Positions 52,117-59,797 of a DNA stretch of 64,000 bases are shown here, piece after piece. The notes below the pieces were generated by a model, which worked only from the letters and a program-made list of their open reading frames with translations, made no database searches and was not told the origin of the DNA. The translations under genes were made by a program, and so were the position numbers. Source of the stretch: Paenibacillus sp. MAEPY2. Its GTDB lineage: Bacteria > Bacillota > Bacilli > Paenibacillales > Paenibacillaceae. Within the stretch, counting starts at the first letter, position 1. The number at the start of each line of letters is the position of its first letter. The DNA is taken from positions 1-64,000 of the forward strand of contig NZ_AWUK01000047.1 of the NCBI RefSeq assembly GCF_000499205.1, read 5' to 3'.

Positions 52117-53361
52117 ATGAGTAATTTTGAACAAACCTTTGAAAAGTCGTTGGAACAATACGCGGAGCTGGTTGTCAAAGTCGGAGTGAATATCCAGAAA
52201 GGGCAGGATCTGCTGGTAACGGCACCCATCGAAACACTGGAATTCACCCGTCTCATCGTACAAAAAGCGTACGCAGCTGGCGCCAAGTATGTACAGGTTG
52301 ATTTTGATGACGACGATATTACACGCAGTCGTTTTCAACATGGCTCCGATGACAGCTTCGACTATTACCCGGCCTGGAAGGCGGAAATGATTGAGAAGTT
52401 TGCAGAAGCAGGCGGCGCAACCCTGACGATCAAAGTACCTGACCCTGAATTGTACAAGGGCATCAATTCCGACAACGTTTCGCGTGCAACCAAGGCGGCG
52501 GCTCATGCACGACGCGGTTATTCGAAATATACACGTAACCACGAGATTAGCTGGTGTCTGATCAAAGCGCCAACCAAGGCATGGGCGAACAAAGTGTTTG
52601 CCGACATTCCTGAGGAAGATCGGATTAACGTTATGTGGGAAACCATCTTCAAAATGAACCGTGTCGATGGCGGAGACGCAGTACAGAACTGGAAAAAACA
52701 TCTGGACACCCTGAATGCCATGAGTGATTTGCTGAACAAGAAAAACTATAAAAGCTTGCACTACCGCGCACCAGGAACAGATTTGAAAATTGAGCTAGTG
52801 AACAATCATATCTGGGGAGGCGGCGGTGGCGAGAACAAGCAAGGTGTGTATACCGTTGCGAACATGCCGACAGAAGAAGTGTTTACGATGCCGAAGCGTA
52901 GTGGAGTGAACGGATTCGTCAGCAGCACAATGCCGCTCAACCTGAACGGACAGCTGGTAGACCAGATGAGAATTACATTTAAGGATGGACAGGTCGTTGC
53001 TTTTACAGCAGCTTCGGGTGAAGAGCATCTGAAAAATCTGTTTGCCACCGATGAAGGCGCACGCTACCTTGGCGAAGTGGCCCTCGTGCCGCATGATTCC
53101 CCAATCTCCAACTTGAATCGTATCTTCTATAATACCGGTATTGACGAGAATGCATCCTGCCATCTGGCTGTCGGAAGTGCATATCCGTTCAATATGAAAG
53201 ATGGTACGACGATGTCTAACGAGGAATTGCTGAAACATGAATGCAACGTCAGTCTGACCCATGTAGACTTCATGATCGGCTCCGCAGAGCTCGACATTGA
53301 TGGTGAGCTGCAGGATGGTACAGTAGAACCTGTATTCCGCAAAGGAAACTGGGCATTTTAA
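52117..53361 (+). CDS. M29-family aminopeptidase (AmpS/thermophilic aminopeptidase type)
   Basis: 414 residues from ATG 52117 (AGGAG 11 nt upstream). A cytosolic metallo-aminopeptidase that removes N-terminal residues from peptides. Family motifs are VGVNIQKGQDLLVTAPIETLEF at the start, and the C-terminal metal site with GEVALVPHDSPIS, FYNTGIDENASCHLAVG and LTHVDFMIGSAELDIDG. These supply the Glu, Tyr, His and Asp ligands known for this family. A run of glycines (WGGGGGENKQG) takes the place of the usual R-x-T/S-x-E-P-type segment near residue 235. It ends in a strong terminator. Confidence 0.92.
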   Translation: MSNFEQTFEKSLEQYAELVVKVGVNIQKGQDLLVTAPIETLEFTRLIVQKAYAAGAKYVQVDFDDDDITRSRFQHGSDDSFDYYPAWKAEMIEKFAEAGGATLTIKVPDPELYKGINSDNVSRATKAAAHARRGYSKYTRNHEISWCLIKAPTKAWANKVFADIPEEDRINVMWETIFKMNRVDGGDAVQNWKKHLDTLNAMSDLLNKKNYKSLHYRAPGTDLKIELVNNHIWGGGGGENKQGVYTVANMPTEEVFTMPKRSGVNGFVSSTMPLNLNGQLVDQMRITFKDGQVVAFTAASGEEHLKNLFATDEGARYLGEVALVPHDSPISNLNRIFYNTGIDENASCHLAVGSAYPFNMKDGTTMSNEELLKHECNVSLTHVDFMIGSAELDIDGELQDGTVEPVFRKGNWAF

Positions 53362-53385
53362 TTGGTAAATCATCTGCAAAAAGAC

Positions 53386-53422
53386 AAAAAAGTGACTTCA
53401 ACATTGAAGTCACTTTTTTTTG
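53386..53422. terminator. Bidirectional terminator
   Basis: AAAAGTGACTTCA / TGAAGTCACTTTT with a 4-nt loop, A run before, T run after, between convergent genes. Confidence 0.92.
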
Positions 53423-53456
53423 CGTATGCGTATTGCACTAACTTTGCATTAGCTTA

Positions 53457-53918
53457 TTATAACTTTACGGGCACGCATATTTCGCAAACATCCAGAGGAA
53501 GGAGATCACCCGTATATCTTTCCAGTATGGGTTTGTTGGCCATTGTGTAACCGCTACTCTCCAAATACGGGAAAATCTCAGTCCACGCTTGCTTCACATC
53601 CTCTGCGGTATGTTTGACTTTGCAAACCAGATACTGCCCGCCAGGAAGTTCAGCTTCTTCAATTTGGGGAGTCGATTCACCCAGACAATAATCCTCCGAT
53701 ATGACAATACAAGCATCATACCTGCATTGAGAGGGGATGGTGGTTTCCGGGTGATCCTGCGGAATGCCGAACAAGATGGCTGTTTCCGTAAGCAGATCTT
53801 TGGATCTGGCCCAAGTCTTTAACGTCTCCATCGTCTGACTGTTGGCAGGACCATACGGGCCCACTTCTCGTACATAGGCAATTCGGGATGTTGGCAGGTT
53901 TTCAATGTGAAATTCCAT
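53457..53918 (-). CDS. GyrI-like small-molecule-binding protein
   Basis: 153 residues forming a stand-alone GyrI-like (SbmC/AraC effector-binding) domain: IENLPTSRIAYVREVGPYG at the start, ILFGIPQDHPETT, CRYDACIVIS, LPGGQYLVCKVKHT and FPYLESSGYTMANKPILERY. It has no DNA-binding domain, so it is not a regulator by itself. Relatives bind or hydrolyse small electrophilic compounds, or inhibit gyrase; which applies here is not known. Confidence 0.88.
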   Translation of the reverse strand: MEFHIENLPTSRIAYVREVGPYGPANSQTMETLKTWARSKDLLTETAILFGIPQDHPETTIPSQCRYDACIVISEDYCLGESTPQIEEAELPGGQYLVCKVKHTAEDVKQAWTEIFPYLESSGYTMANKPILERYTGDLLPLDVCEICVPVKL

Positions 53919-54024
53919 TGGTTTTCATTCCTTCCGTTACGGTTATGGGGTACATTTCGAATGCTATCATGGTATAAAAAAATATTCATATGTATTTTTG
54001 GGAAAAGAAAGATCGTAGGACTTT

Positions 54025-54183
54025 ATGTCTGTGGAGAATGATTGTAATGGATATTACCCGAGATTTTACCGACGAACTTTTAAACAATGGGTGCTGGTGC
54101 ATCTCTGCGATTATCGAGGTTATATTCAGTCTAGCGACATCGATACCGTTACATCACTGTCAATCGCGTTATGCATCGTTTGA
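54025..54183 (+). CDS. Possible small gene, 52 residues, unknown
   Basis: An ATG with a modest TAGGA site opens a 52-codon frame (MSVENDCNGYYPRFYRRTFK..., ending SIALCIV). A perfect terminator follows 45 nt later on the same strand, and no other gene on this strand would need that terminator. Composition is Tyr/Arg-rich with a hydrophobic end. I recognise no family. It could equally be a decayed remnant or non-coding; a longer overlapping frame (53990-54289) looks less natural because it runs through the terminator. Confidence 0.35.
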   Translation: MSVENDCNGYYPRFYRRTFKQWVLVHLCDYRGYIQSSDIDTVTSLSIALCIV

Positions 54184-54207
54184 CGATAAAATTGAAATGT
54201 CTGAAAC

Positions 54208-54253
54208 GCTTATATATGAAACGTATATAAGCCACGAGATCGTGGCTTTTTGT
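54208..54253 (+). terminator. Tandem hairpins ending in a terminator
   Basis: A GCTTATATA / TATATAAGC repeat (54208-54232) overlaps an AAGCCACGA / TCGTGGCTT hairpin (54229-54249) followed by TTTTTG. The two stems are mutually exclusive over AAGC. Oriented for the plus strand. Confidence 0.75.
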
Positions 54254-54266
54254 TTGTATCTTTTCG

Positions 54267-54899
54267 TTATTCGGCATGCATTTTGTTAAAGCTGACATAT
54301 TCGTTAATCGGTTTGCGGTATCCTCGTGGGCGCTGTTTGGCGTCTGATTTTTTACCGATCGTAATTAGCATGACAGGTACATAATGGTCGGGAATATCCA
54401 AGCTACGTTGCAACTCTTCAGCGTCGAAGCCAATCATGGGGCAGGTGTCCCAACCACGATCCTGAGCGATCAGCATCAATTGCATCGCTGACAGGCTGGC
54501 ATTACGAATTGCATCTTCCCTCTGGAAGAACCTTCCCCGCGTTTCGTAAAATTCGATGACGCTCTGCGATTCTTGTTCGTATTGGAACGGAGTAAGCGCG
54601 CCAAGGTTCAGCAGGCCCTCATTGATTGTGCGGATATGATGGTGTGCGTTGATATCGCCGAGGACAACGATGACCGCAGAGGCGGTTTTCACTTTATATT
54701 GCTGTGAAGCTTCGTATACTTTCTCTTTCTGGGCCGGGTCCGTCAGCACCAGATAGTGCGTATGCTGGAGGTTAAAGGCGGAAGGTGCGAATTTATTCAG
54801 GGCAAACATTTCTTGCAGTTCCGACTCTGGAATCTCAATTCCTTCTTCAAAAATAATGGCGGATCTGCGGTTTTTAACTAGGTTCTCCAGTTCACTCAT
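54267..54899 (-). CDS. Nitroreductase-family protein
   Basis: 210-residue FMN-dependent oxidoreductase of the nitroreductase fold, reducing quinones or nitro compounds with NAD(P)H. Features are the N-terminal NRRSAIIFEEGIEI (FMN phosphate site), KFAPSAFNLQHTHYLVL (SAFNxQ motif), the helical dimer part SLSAMQLMLIAQDRGWDTCPMIGFD, and the closing IGKKSDAKQRPRGYRKP. It looks like the YodC/YdgI group of Bacillales. An imperfect inverted repeat lies 40-70 nt upstream and may be its operator. Confidence 0.9.
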   Translation of the reverse strand: MSELENLVKNRRSAIIFEEGIEIPESELQEMFALNKFAPSAFNLQHTHYLVLTDPAQKEKVYEASQQYKVKTASAVIVVLGDINAHHHIRTINEGLLNLGALTPFQYEQESQSVIEFYETRGRFFQREDAIRNASLSAMQLMLIAQDRGWDTCPMIGFDAEELQRSLDIPDHYVPVMLITIGKKSDAKQRPRGYRKPINEYVSFNKMHAE

Positions 54900-54938
54900 G
54901 GTTGTTTCCCTCGCTTATGTATGATTTATAAACTGACT

Positions 54939-54971
54939 ATAACACACTTAGTTACTTTATGTAAGTGTTAT
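54939..54971. promoter_or_regulatory. Imperfect inverted repeat upstream of the nitroreductase gene
   Basis: ATAACACACTTA and TAAGTGTTAT flank 11 nt. A possible operator for a HxlR/MarR-type electrophile regulator; no such regulator is adjacent. Confidence 0.35.
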
Positions 54972-55040
54972 TTAGTATTATTTTTGAATAAGACAAGATC
55001 TGCCTGCCATACGATAAAAATAAAACAGTAGAGGTGATTC

Positions 55041-55280
55041 ATGAAAACACTCCTTACAAGGTATAGGGAGGGGAAGTCCAGAAATGAGTTTCAGGTCTAT
55101 GTCATCGAATCCTCCACGCTAAAACGTTTTTTAGTGGTGGAGATGGTGCTGGGTACCCTTGCGTACAATGTTGCACTTTATCTGTTTCATAATGCACTTC
55201 TTGCTGGTGTGGGTTCTTGGGCCGGAACGGAAAGCGTAAAGAGACTGCCAGTCGTTTTCAGGAAAATTGTAGGTCCTTAA
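55041..55280 (+). CDS. Small protein, 79 residues, unknown
   Basis: Good ribosome site (GTAGAGGTGA). The N-terminal half is polar and basic (TRYREGKSRNEFQVY). The C-terminal half has one hydrophobic stretch (VLGTLAYNVALYLFHNALLAGVG), possibly a membrane segment. Divergent from the nitroreductase gene. No family recognised. Confidence 0.55.
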   Translation: MKTLLTRYREGKSRNEFQVYVIESSTLKRFLVVEMVLGTLAYNVALYLFHNALLAGVGSWAGTESVKRLPVVFRKIVGP

Positions 55281-55444
55281 TCTAAGGAAGTATGATATTT
55301 GCTGCTTATTTATGTAGGTGTAGATGTGGTACAGGAACGAAAGGCCCGATCCTGGGCCCCATCCTGTAAGTTCATCTATTCGTTTACATACTATAGTCAT
55401 AAGAGCGGAACGAATGTTACTTGATTGTTCAGGTTCCTGGTTTT

Positions 55445-56218
55445 TTATTTGGCGCGCTCCAGATATTGCTCAAGTGTAAGATTTTGGCTCGTAATTTCCC
55501 CAGCAATATACACGCCCACATAACGCACATGCCATGGCTCATAAGAGTAGCCTGTCAGTTTCTCCTGATCTTTGCCATAACGTATGATGAATCCGTATTT
55601 ATGTGCATTGGCTTTCAGCCATTTGCCTTCCTTGGTGTTCCCAAAGCTTTGCTGCAAGTCATATCCCGCTGATGCGCTGGAGATATCCATTGCAAGGCCG
55701 GTCTGATGTTCACTTTGTCCAGGACGAGCACTGGTTTTATTGGCAACGGCTTCGCCTTTGATACTCGCATTTCGATCGAAAATGGATTTTTGCGTCGCAT
55801 AAGAGCGATAGCCGGACACAGCCTTGATATCAATGCCGTCTTTTTTTGCTGCTGCGAACAAGTTCTCAATCGCGGTAGCAGCCACTTTACGCATTTGCTT
55901 TTTCGGACTGGAGCCTGAGAAGCTGAATGGAATGTTAGGAACAACCAGATCCTGAGGGGCGTAGGTCGAAGGCAGATTTCTCTTTTTATTCACAAGCACA
56001 ACTGTACTTGATAGATTCGTAACCGTTGCCAGACTGCCACTCGTTTTGATTGTACGTCCAGGTGCATTATCGTGCAGGAATTGAGTGAAGCTGGAGCTGG
56101 CAGCAGATGCGACCGGGTTCATCTCATTCGTGAAGGGCAGTGTTGTGAATGCTGAGCCTGCTACGACAGATCCTATGAGTATCGTGGATACGATAGATTT
56201 ACGTGTGAAAGATTTCAT
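55445..56218 (-). CDS. Secreted D-alanyl-D-alanine carboxypeptidase (VanY/LdcB-like, M15B)
   Basis: 257 residues with a cleavable signal peptide (KSIVSTILIGSVVAGSAFTTLPF, likely cut near the ASA at about 40). A zinc-dependent carboxypeptidase that trims peptidoglycan stem peptides outside the cell. Zinc ligands are in SEHQTGLAMDISS (HxxxxxxD) and the His of EPWHVRYVG; the Glu of EPWH is the base. SGYRSYATQKSIFD is the substrate-binding stretch. It is monocistronic. It trims D-Ala or D-Lac ends, so it may affect sensitivity to wall-active peptides, but there is no vancomycin operon nearby. Confidence 0.92.
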   Translation of the reverse strand: MKSFTRKSIVSTILIGSVVAGSAFTTLPFTNEMNPVASAASSSFTQFLHDNAPGRTIKTSGSLATVTNLSSTVVLVNKKRNLPSTYAPQDLVVPNIPFSFSGSSPKKQMRKVAATAIENLFAAAKKDGIDIKAVSGYRSYATQKSIFDRNASIKGEAVANKTSARPGQSEHQTGLAMDISSASAGYDLQQSFGNTKEGKWLKANAHKYGFIIRYGKDQEKLTGYSYEPWHVRYVGVYIAGEITSQNLTLEQYLERAK

Positions 56219-56372
56219 GATGTGTGTTCCTCCTCGGGTTATATCAATCTCGTTCTTTGCTATATACCGAGTATACTAGAGGATTATATCCATAGATTCT
56301 CCAATTGTTTCCGAGTTGTAAACAAAGTTTGCGAGATTCATAGTTTTTAATGGTCTGTCGAGAAAAAAACAC

Positions 56373-56407
56373 GAAAAAAGACTCTGCACCTTGGGTGCAA
56401 AGTCTTT
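56373..56407 (-). terminator. Terminator for the YqkB-like gene
   Basis: AAAGACTCTGCACC / GGTGCAAAGTCTTT hairpin; read on the minus strand it is followed by a T run (the AAAAAA on the plus strand). Confidence 0.82.
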
Positions 56408-56461
56408 GTGTGTACATAGATGCGAATCAAGTTCTCGTCTTACTAGAAAAGAAACTGTGAA

Positions 56462-56824
56462 TTACAGCTCGCACGAAACAGAATTGCCGGAGCTTCCATC
56501 AGCCACTGCGCGGGCATCCCGAACACGGACATTGCTGCTGAGTACGCCGGAATCACTGCTTAATTTGAATGAAGGGTAGTTGGGTTCCGTGTCCAGCTTC
56601 ATGTGCTGCTCCAGGTTTAACTGTTGCTTCGGATCCACATAGAACGGCACCAGATTGGTTTCCATCTGTACATCCAGAGCTTCGGGTTCATCCACGATGA
56701 GTATGGCAATAATTCCGTTACAGCCACAACCTTCCATGTCATAGACCACTTTGAAATAACCGGGCTGATCATTCAGGCTTTCAGTCAATCGCGCAGCAGC
56801 CAAATCTGTAATTTGAATATGCAT
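56462..56824 (-). CDS. YqkB-like HesB/IscA-family iron-sulfur biogenesis protein
   Basis: 120 residues from the ATG at 56824 (AAGGAGTG upstream; a longer in-frame form of 143 residues lacks a site). Fe-S biogenesis fold: MHIQITDLAAARL start, then VVYDMEGCGCNGIIAIL, with the Cys pair in GCGC. The C-terminal C-x-C of canonical IscA is replaced by GNSVSCEL with a single Cys, as in the YqkB/HesB-like subgroup. A minor Fe-S or metal-binding role is likely; it is not adjacent to isc/suf genes. Confidence 0.85.
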   Translation of the reverse strand: MHIQITDLAAARLTESLNDQPGYFKVVYDMEGCGCNGIIAILIVDEPEALDVQMETNLVPFYVDPKQQLNLEQHMKLDTEPNYPSFKLSSDSGVLSSNVRVRDARAVADGSSGNSVSCEL

Positions 56825-56931
56825 ATCGCTACACTCCTTTATATGTTGGCATGATCGTAATGGTAATTGGATAAATCGAACTTCTATAATCATTATACCA
56901 CTCTGTCAAAAACCAAAGCATTTATTTTCTT

Positions 56932-56943
56932 GACTGATCAGTC
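56932..56943. promoter_or_regulatory. Palindrome GACTGATCAGTC
   Basis: Perfect 12-bp palindrome of TetR-operator type, sharing the ACTGATCAGT core with the operator at 28148. It lies in the 370-nt gap between the YqkB-like and transporter genes. The rest of that gap shows only a small GACGG/CCGTC hairpin near 57024 and AT-rich sequence. Confidence 0.4.
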
Positions 56944-57194
56944 TGGAAAGTGTACCTTCCTTTTTTATGATGTCCCCATTCATTATAAAAATATTGGAAG
57001 TAAATACTGCTGAATAATAAGAAGACGGTGCCTGGATGCCCGTCATTTTGTTGATTGTTCAACCTTTGGAGGTATCCGTCCATAATCGATTTTTATAGAA
57101 ACAACAATGCCTCAGTCCAGCACCATGATTATATGTTTATAATTTTGGGGAAATAGATGAGAATGAATGTTTCATAAAGGAGAGAAGTGAACGG

Positions 57195-58235
57195 ATGATT
57201 CAGTTCGAAAATGTATCCAAGCAATACCCTGATGGAACCCATGCTCTGCGTCAGGTGAATCTCAACATTAATAAGGGAGAGCTGTTCGTCATGATTGGCC
57301 CGAGCGGTTGCGGCAAAACCACGATGCTCAAAATGATCAATCGCCTAATCGACCTGACAGATGGAACCGTACGGATTAATGGAAAACCCATCGATGAATA
57401 TAACATTCATGAGTTGCGCTGGAATATCGGATATGTGCTGCAACAGATTGCATTGTTCCCACATATGACGATTGCCGAAAATATTGCGGTTGTTCCTGAA
57501 CTGAGAAAGTGGAAGTCAGAGCAAATCAAGGAGCGCGTACATACTTTGCTGGACATGGTTGGACTGAAAGGAACCACATACAGTGATCGCAAGCCTGCTG
57601 AGCTATCTGGTGGACAACAGCAGAGAATCGGTGTATTGCGCGCACTCGCTGCCGATCCCGAAATTGTACTGATGGATGAACCGTTTAGTGCACTCGACCC
57701 GATAAGCCGCGAGAAATTACAGGATGATATTCTGGATATTCAGCGTCAGATGAAGAAGACGATTGTATTTGTTACCCATGATATTCAGGAAGCGATGAAG
57801 CTGGGGGATCGCATCTGCATCATGAAGGATGGGCAAGTGTTGCAGGTGGGTACCCCGGAAGAACTGATCCAGCAGCCTGCGAATGAATTTGTACGTGACT
57901 TTGTTGGCAGTCCTGGTCCGGATAGGAGTTCACAGCCTGTATCTGGTGGGGGCACGATGTATGAATTACAAAAGGCTTCCGGAGAACAAGAACGACTAAC
58001 TTCGTTATTTGATCTTGAAACAATCATGTCCCCACTCGCACCAGGGCATGTGCCAAAGTCAGCCAAAACGGCTGTTCCGGTATCGATTACGCTGCCGGAT
58101 TTTGTGGAGATCATGGCTTTACATGATCATTTGCTGGTCGAGAAAGACCACCAGATTATAGGCCAGGTCAGTCGAGCCGATCTGATTCGGTATTGGTCCG
58201 GTCAGCTGCAGGAACGGGGTGAAGGACATGAGTAG
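57195..58235 (+). CDS. OpuCA/EgtV-like ABC transporter ATPase
   Basis: 346 residues: Walker A MIGPSGCGKTTMLKM, Q-loop GYVLQQIALFPHMTIAENI, signature LSGGQQQRIGVLRAL, Walker B IVLMDEPFSALDP, VTHDIQEAMKLGDR. The VLQQIALFPHMT phrase is typical of the quaternary-amine-uptake (OpuA/C-type) ATPases. The C-terminal part of about 250-346 is a degenerate regulatory region with one CBS-like stretch (DHLLVEKDHQIIGQVSRADLIRYW) rather than a tandem CBS pair. AAAGGAGAG precedes the ATG. It is translationally overlapped with the permease-binding-protein gene. Confidence 0.92.
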   Translation: MIQFENVSKQYPDGTHALRQVNLNINKGELFVMIGPSGCGKTTMLKMINRLIDLTDGTVRINGKPIDEYNIHELRWNIGYVLQQIALFPHMTIAENIAVVPELRKWKSEQIKERVHTLLDMVGLKGTTYSDRKPAELSGGQQQRIGVLRALAADPEIVLMDEPFSALDPISREKLQDDILDIQRQMKKTIVFVTHDIQEAMKLGDRICIMKDGQVLQVGTPEELIQQPANEFVRDFVGSPGPDRSSQPVSGGGTMYELQKASGEQERLTSLFDLETIMSPLAPGHVPKSAKTAVPVSITLPDFVEIMALHDHLLVEKDHQIIGQVSRADLIRYWSGQLQERGEGHE

Positions 58236-59742
58236 ATTTACGGAGGTGTTCAGCGAGCGTAAAGGACAGTTATTGTCTGCTCTCCTTGAGCATATTCAGA
58301 TCTCATTTATCGCGTTGTTCTTTGCCGTTCTGATCGCTATCCCACTCGGCATTTATCTAACACGCAAACCGAGAGTGGCTGAGCCGATTATTGGGGTTAC
58401 GGCAGTACTGCAAACGATCCCGTCCCTGGCGCTTCTTGGATTGCTCATCCCGTTATTTGGCATCGGTACACTTCCCGCGATCATTGCGCTAGTGGTGTAT
58501 GCCCTGCTTCCGGTACTGCGCAATACATACACGGGCATATCCGAAGTCGATCCTTCCATGGTCGAGGCAGCGAATGCCATGGGCATGAACAGTCGTCAAC
58601 GTCTGACCAAAGTGGAGCTGCCACTCGCGATGCCTGTCATTATGGCAGGGATTCGTACCGCCATGGTTCTGATTGTAGGTACAGCAACGCTTGCTGCCCT
58701 AATTGGCGCGGGTGGCCTGGGTAAATTGATTTTGCTCGGCATCGACCGAAATGACACTGCATTGATTATTCTGGGAGCCATCCCGGCCGCATTGCTTGCG
58801 ATTTTGTTTGATGTGTTGCTGCGTCAGTTCCAGCGTATATCGTTCAGGAAAACGATGATTACTCTCGGAACACTTGCTCTGGTGGCCGTTCTGGTGATCA
58901 CGATTCCCTGGCTCTCCCGTGGAGGGCAAAAGGATCTCGTTATTGCTGGCAAGCTGGGTGCAGAACCGGAGATTCTCATTAATATGTACAAATTGCTGAT
59001 TGAAAAAGATACCGATCTGAAGGTTGAATTGAAACCCGGATTGGGGAAAACGCCATTTCTGTTCAATGCACTGAAATCAGGTGATATTGATATTTATCCG
59101 GAATTCACGGGTACCGCCATATCGGAATTTATGAAAGAAACCGCAGTCAGCACCGATCGCACAGAAGTGTATGAACAGGCAAAGGACGGGATGCTGAGCC
59201 AGTTTAATATGGTTCTTCTCAACCCGATGGATTACAACAATACGTATACGTTGGCTGTGCCTCAAAAGGCTGCGGATCAGTATAATCTAAAGACCATATC
59301 GGACCTCAAGTCGGTACAGCAGCAGATTAAGGCAGGATTTACACTGGAATTCTCAGATCGGGAAGACGGATATGTTGGCATTCAGAAGAAGTATGGCATC
59401 AAATTCCCTAACGTAGCTACGATGGAGCCGAAACTGCGATATGCGGCCGTTCAGCGAGGAGACATCAATTTGCTGGATGCTTACTCGACCGACAGTGAGC
59501 TGAGACAGTATAAACTCGTTGTGCTGGAGGATGACCAGGGATTGTTCCCGCCATATCAGGGAGCACCGCTGCTTCGCAAAGAAACGGCAGACCAATATCC
59601 GCAGCTGGTCGAGGTGCTGAACCAACTTGCAGGTCGTATCACGGACGATGAAATGCGTCAAATGAATTACGAAGTAAACGTTAATGGAGCAAGTCCACAA
59701 CAAGTGGCAACGGATTATCTGCAAAAGGCAGGATTATTATAG
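58228..59742 (+). CDS. Fused permease / substrate-binding protein of a QAT-family importer (OpuFB/EgtU-like)
   Basis: 504 residues from ATG 58228 (a GTG at 58219 is an alternative). Residues about 1-210 form the permease (IPLGIYLTRKPRV, TVLQTIPSLALLGLLIPLFGIGTLPA, the EAANAMGMNSRQRLTKVELPLAMP coupling motif). After one more membrane helix, residues about 230-504 form a binding protein outside the cell (DLVIAGKLGAEPEILINMY, DIDIYPEFTGTAIS, FTLEFSDREDGYVGIQKKYG, LLDAYSTDSELRQYKLVVLEDD). Fusions of this type import glycine betaine-like amines (OpuF, BilE) or ergothioneine (EgtU). A flavin disulfide reductase follows 55 nt later, a context that would fit a thiol solute (inference). Confidence 0.92.
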   Translation: MSRFTEVFSERKGQLLSALLEHIQISFIALFFAVLIAIPLGIYLTRKPRVAEPIIGVTAVLQTIPSLALLGLLIPLFGIGTLPAIIALVVYALLPVLRNTYTGISEVDPSMVEAANAMGMNSRQRLTKVELPLAMPVIMAGIRTAMVLIVGTATLAALIGAGGLGKLILLGIDRNDTALIILGAIPAALLAILFDVLLRQFQRISFRKTMITLGTLALVAVLVITIPWLSRGGQKDLVIAGKLGAEPEILINMYKLLIEKDTDLKVELKPGLGKTPFLFNALKSGDIDIYPEFTGTAISEFMKETAVSTDRTEVYEQAKDGMLSQFNMVLLNPMDYNNTYTLAVPQKAADQYNLKTISDLKSVQQQIKAGFTLEFSDREDGYVGIQKKYGIKFPNVATMEPKLRYAAVQRGDINLLDAYSTDSELRQYKLVVLEDDQGLFPPYQGAPLLRKETADQYPQLVEVLNQLAGRITDDEMRQMNYEVNVNGASPQQVATDYLQKAGLL

Positions 59743-59797
59743 TTTGATATTCATGCGTTTGTATATTCACAGTTACACATGAAGAGGAGGAGCCAGT

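Noticed and set aside
53990..54289. 99-codon plus-strand frame
   Set aside because: It runs through a perfect terminator hairpin and into the end of the nitroreductase gene; the shorter frame at 54025 fits the terminator better.
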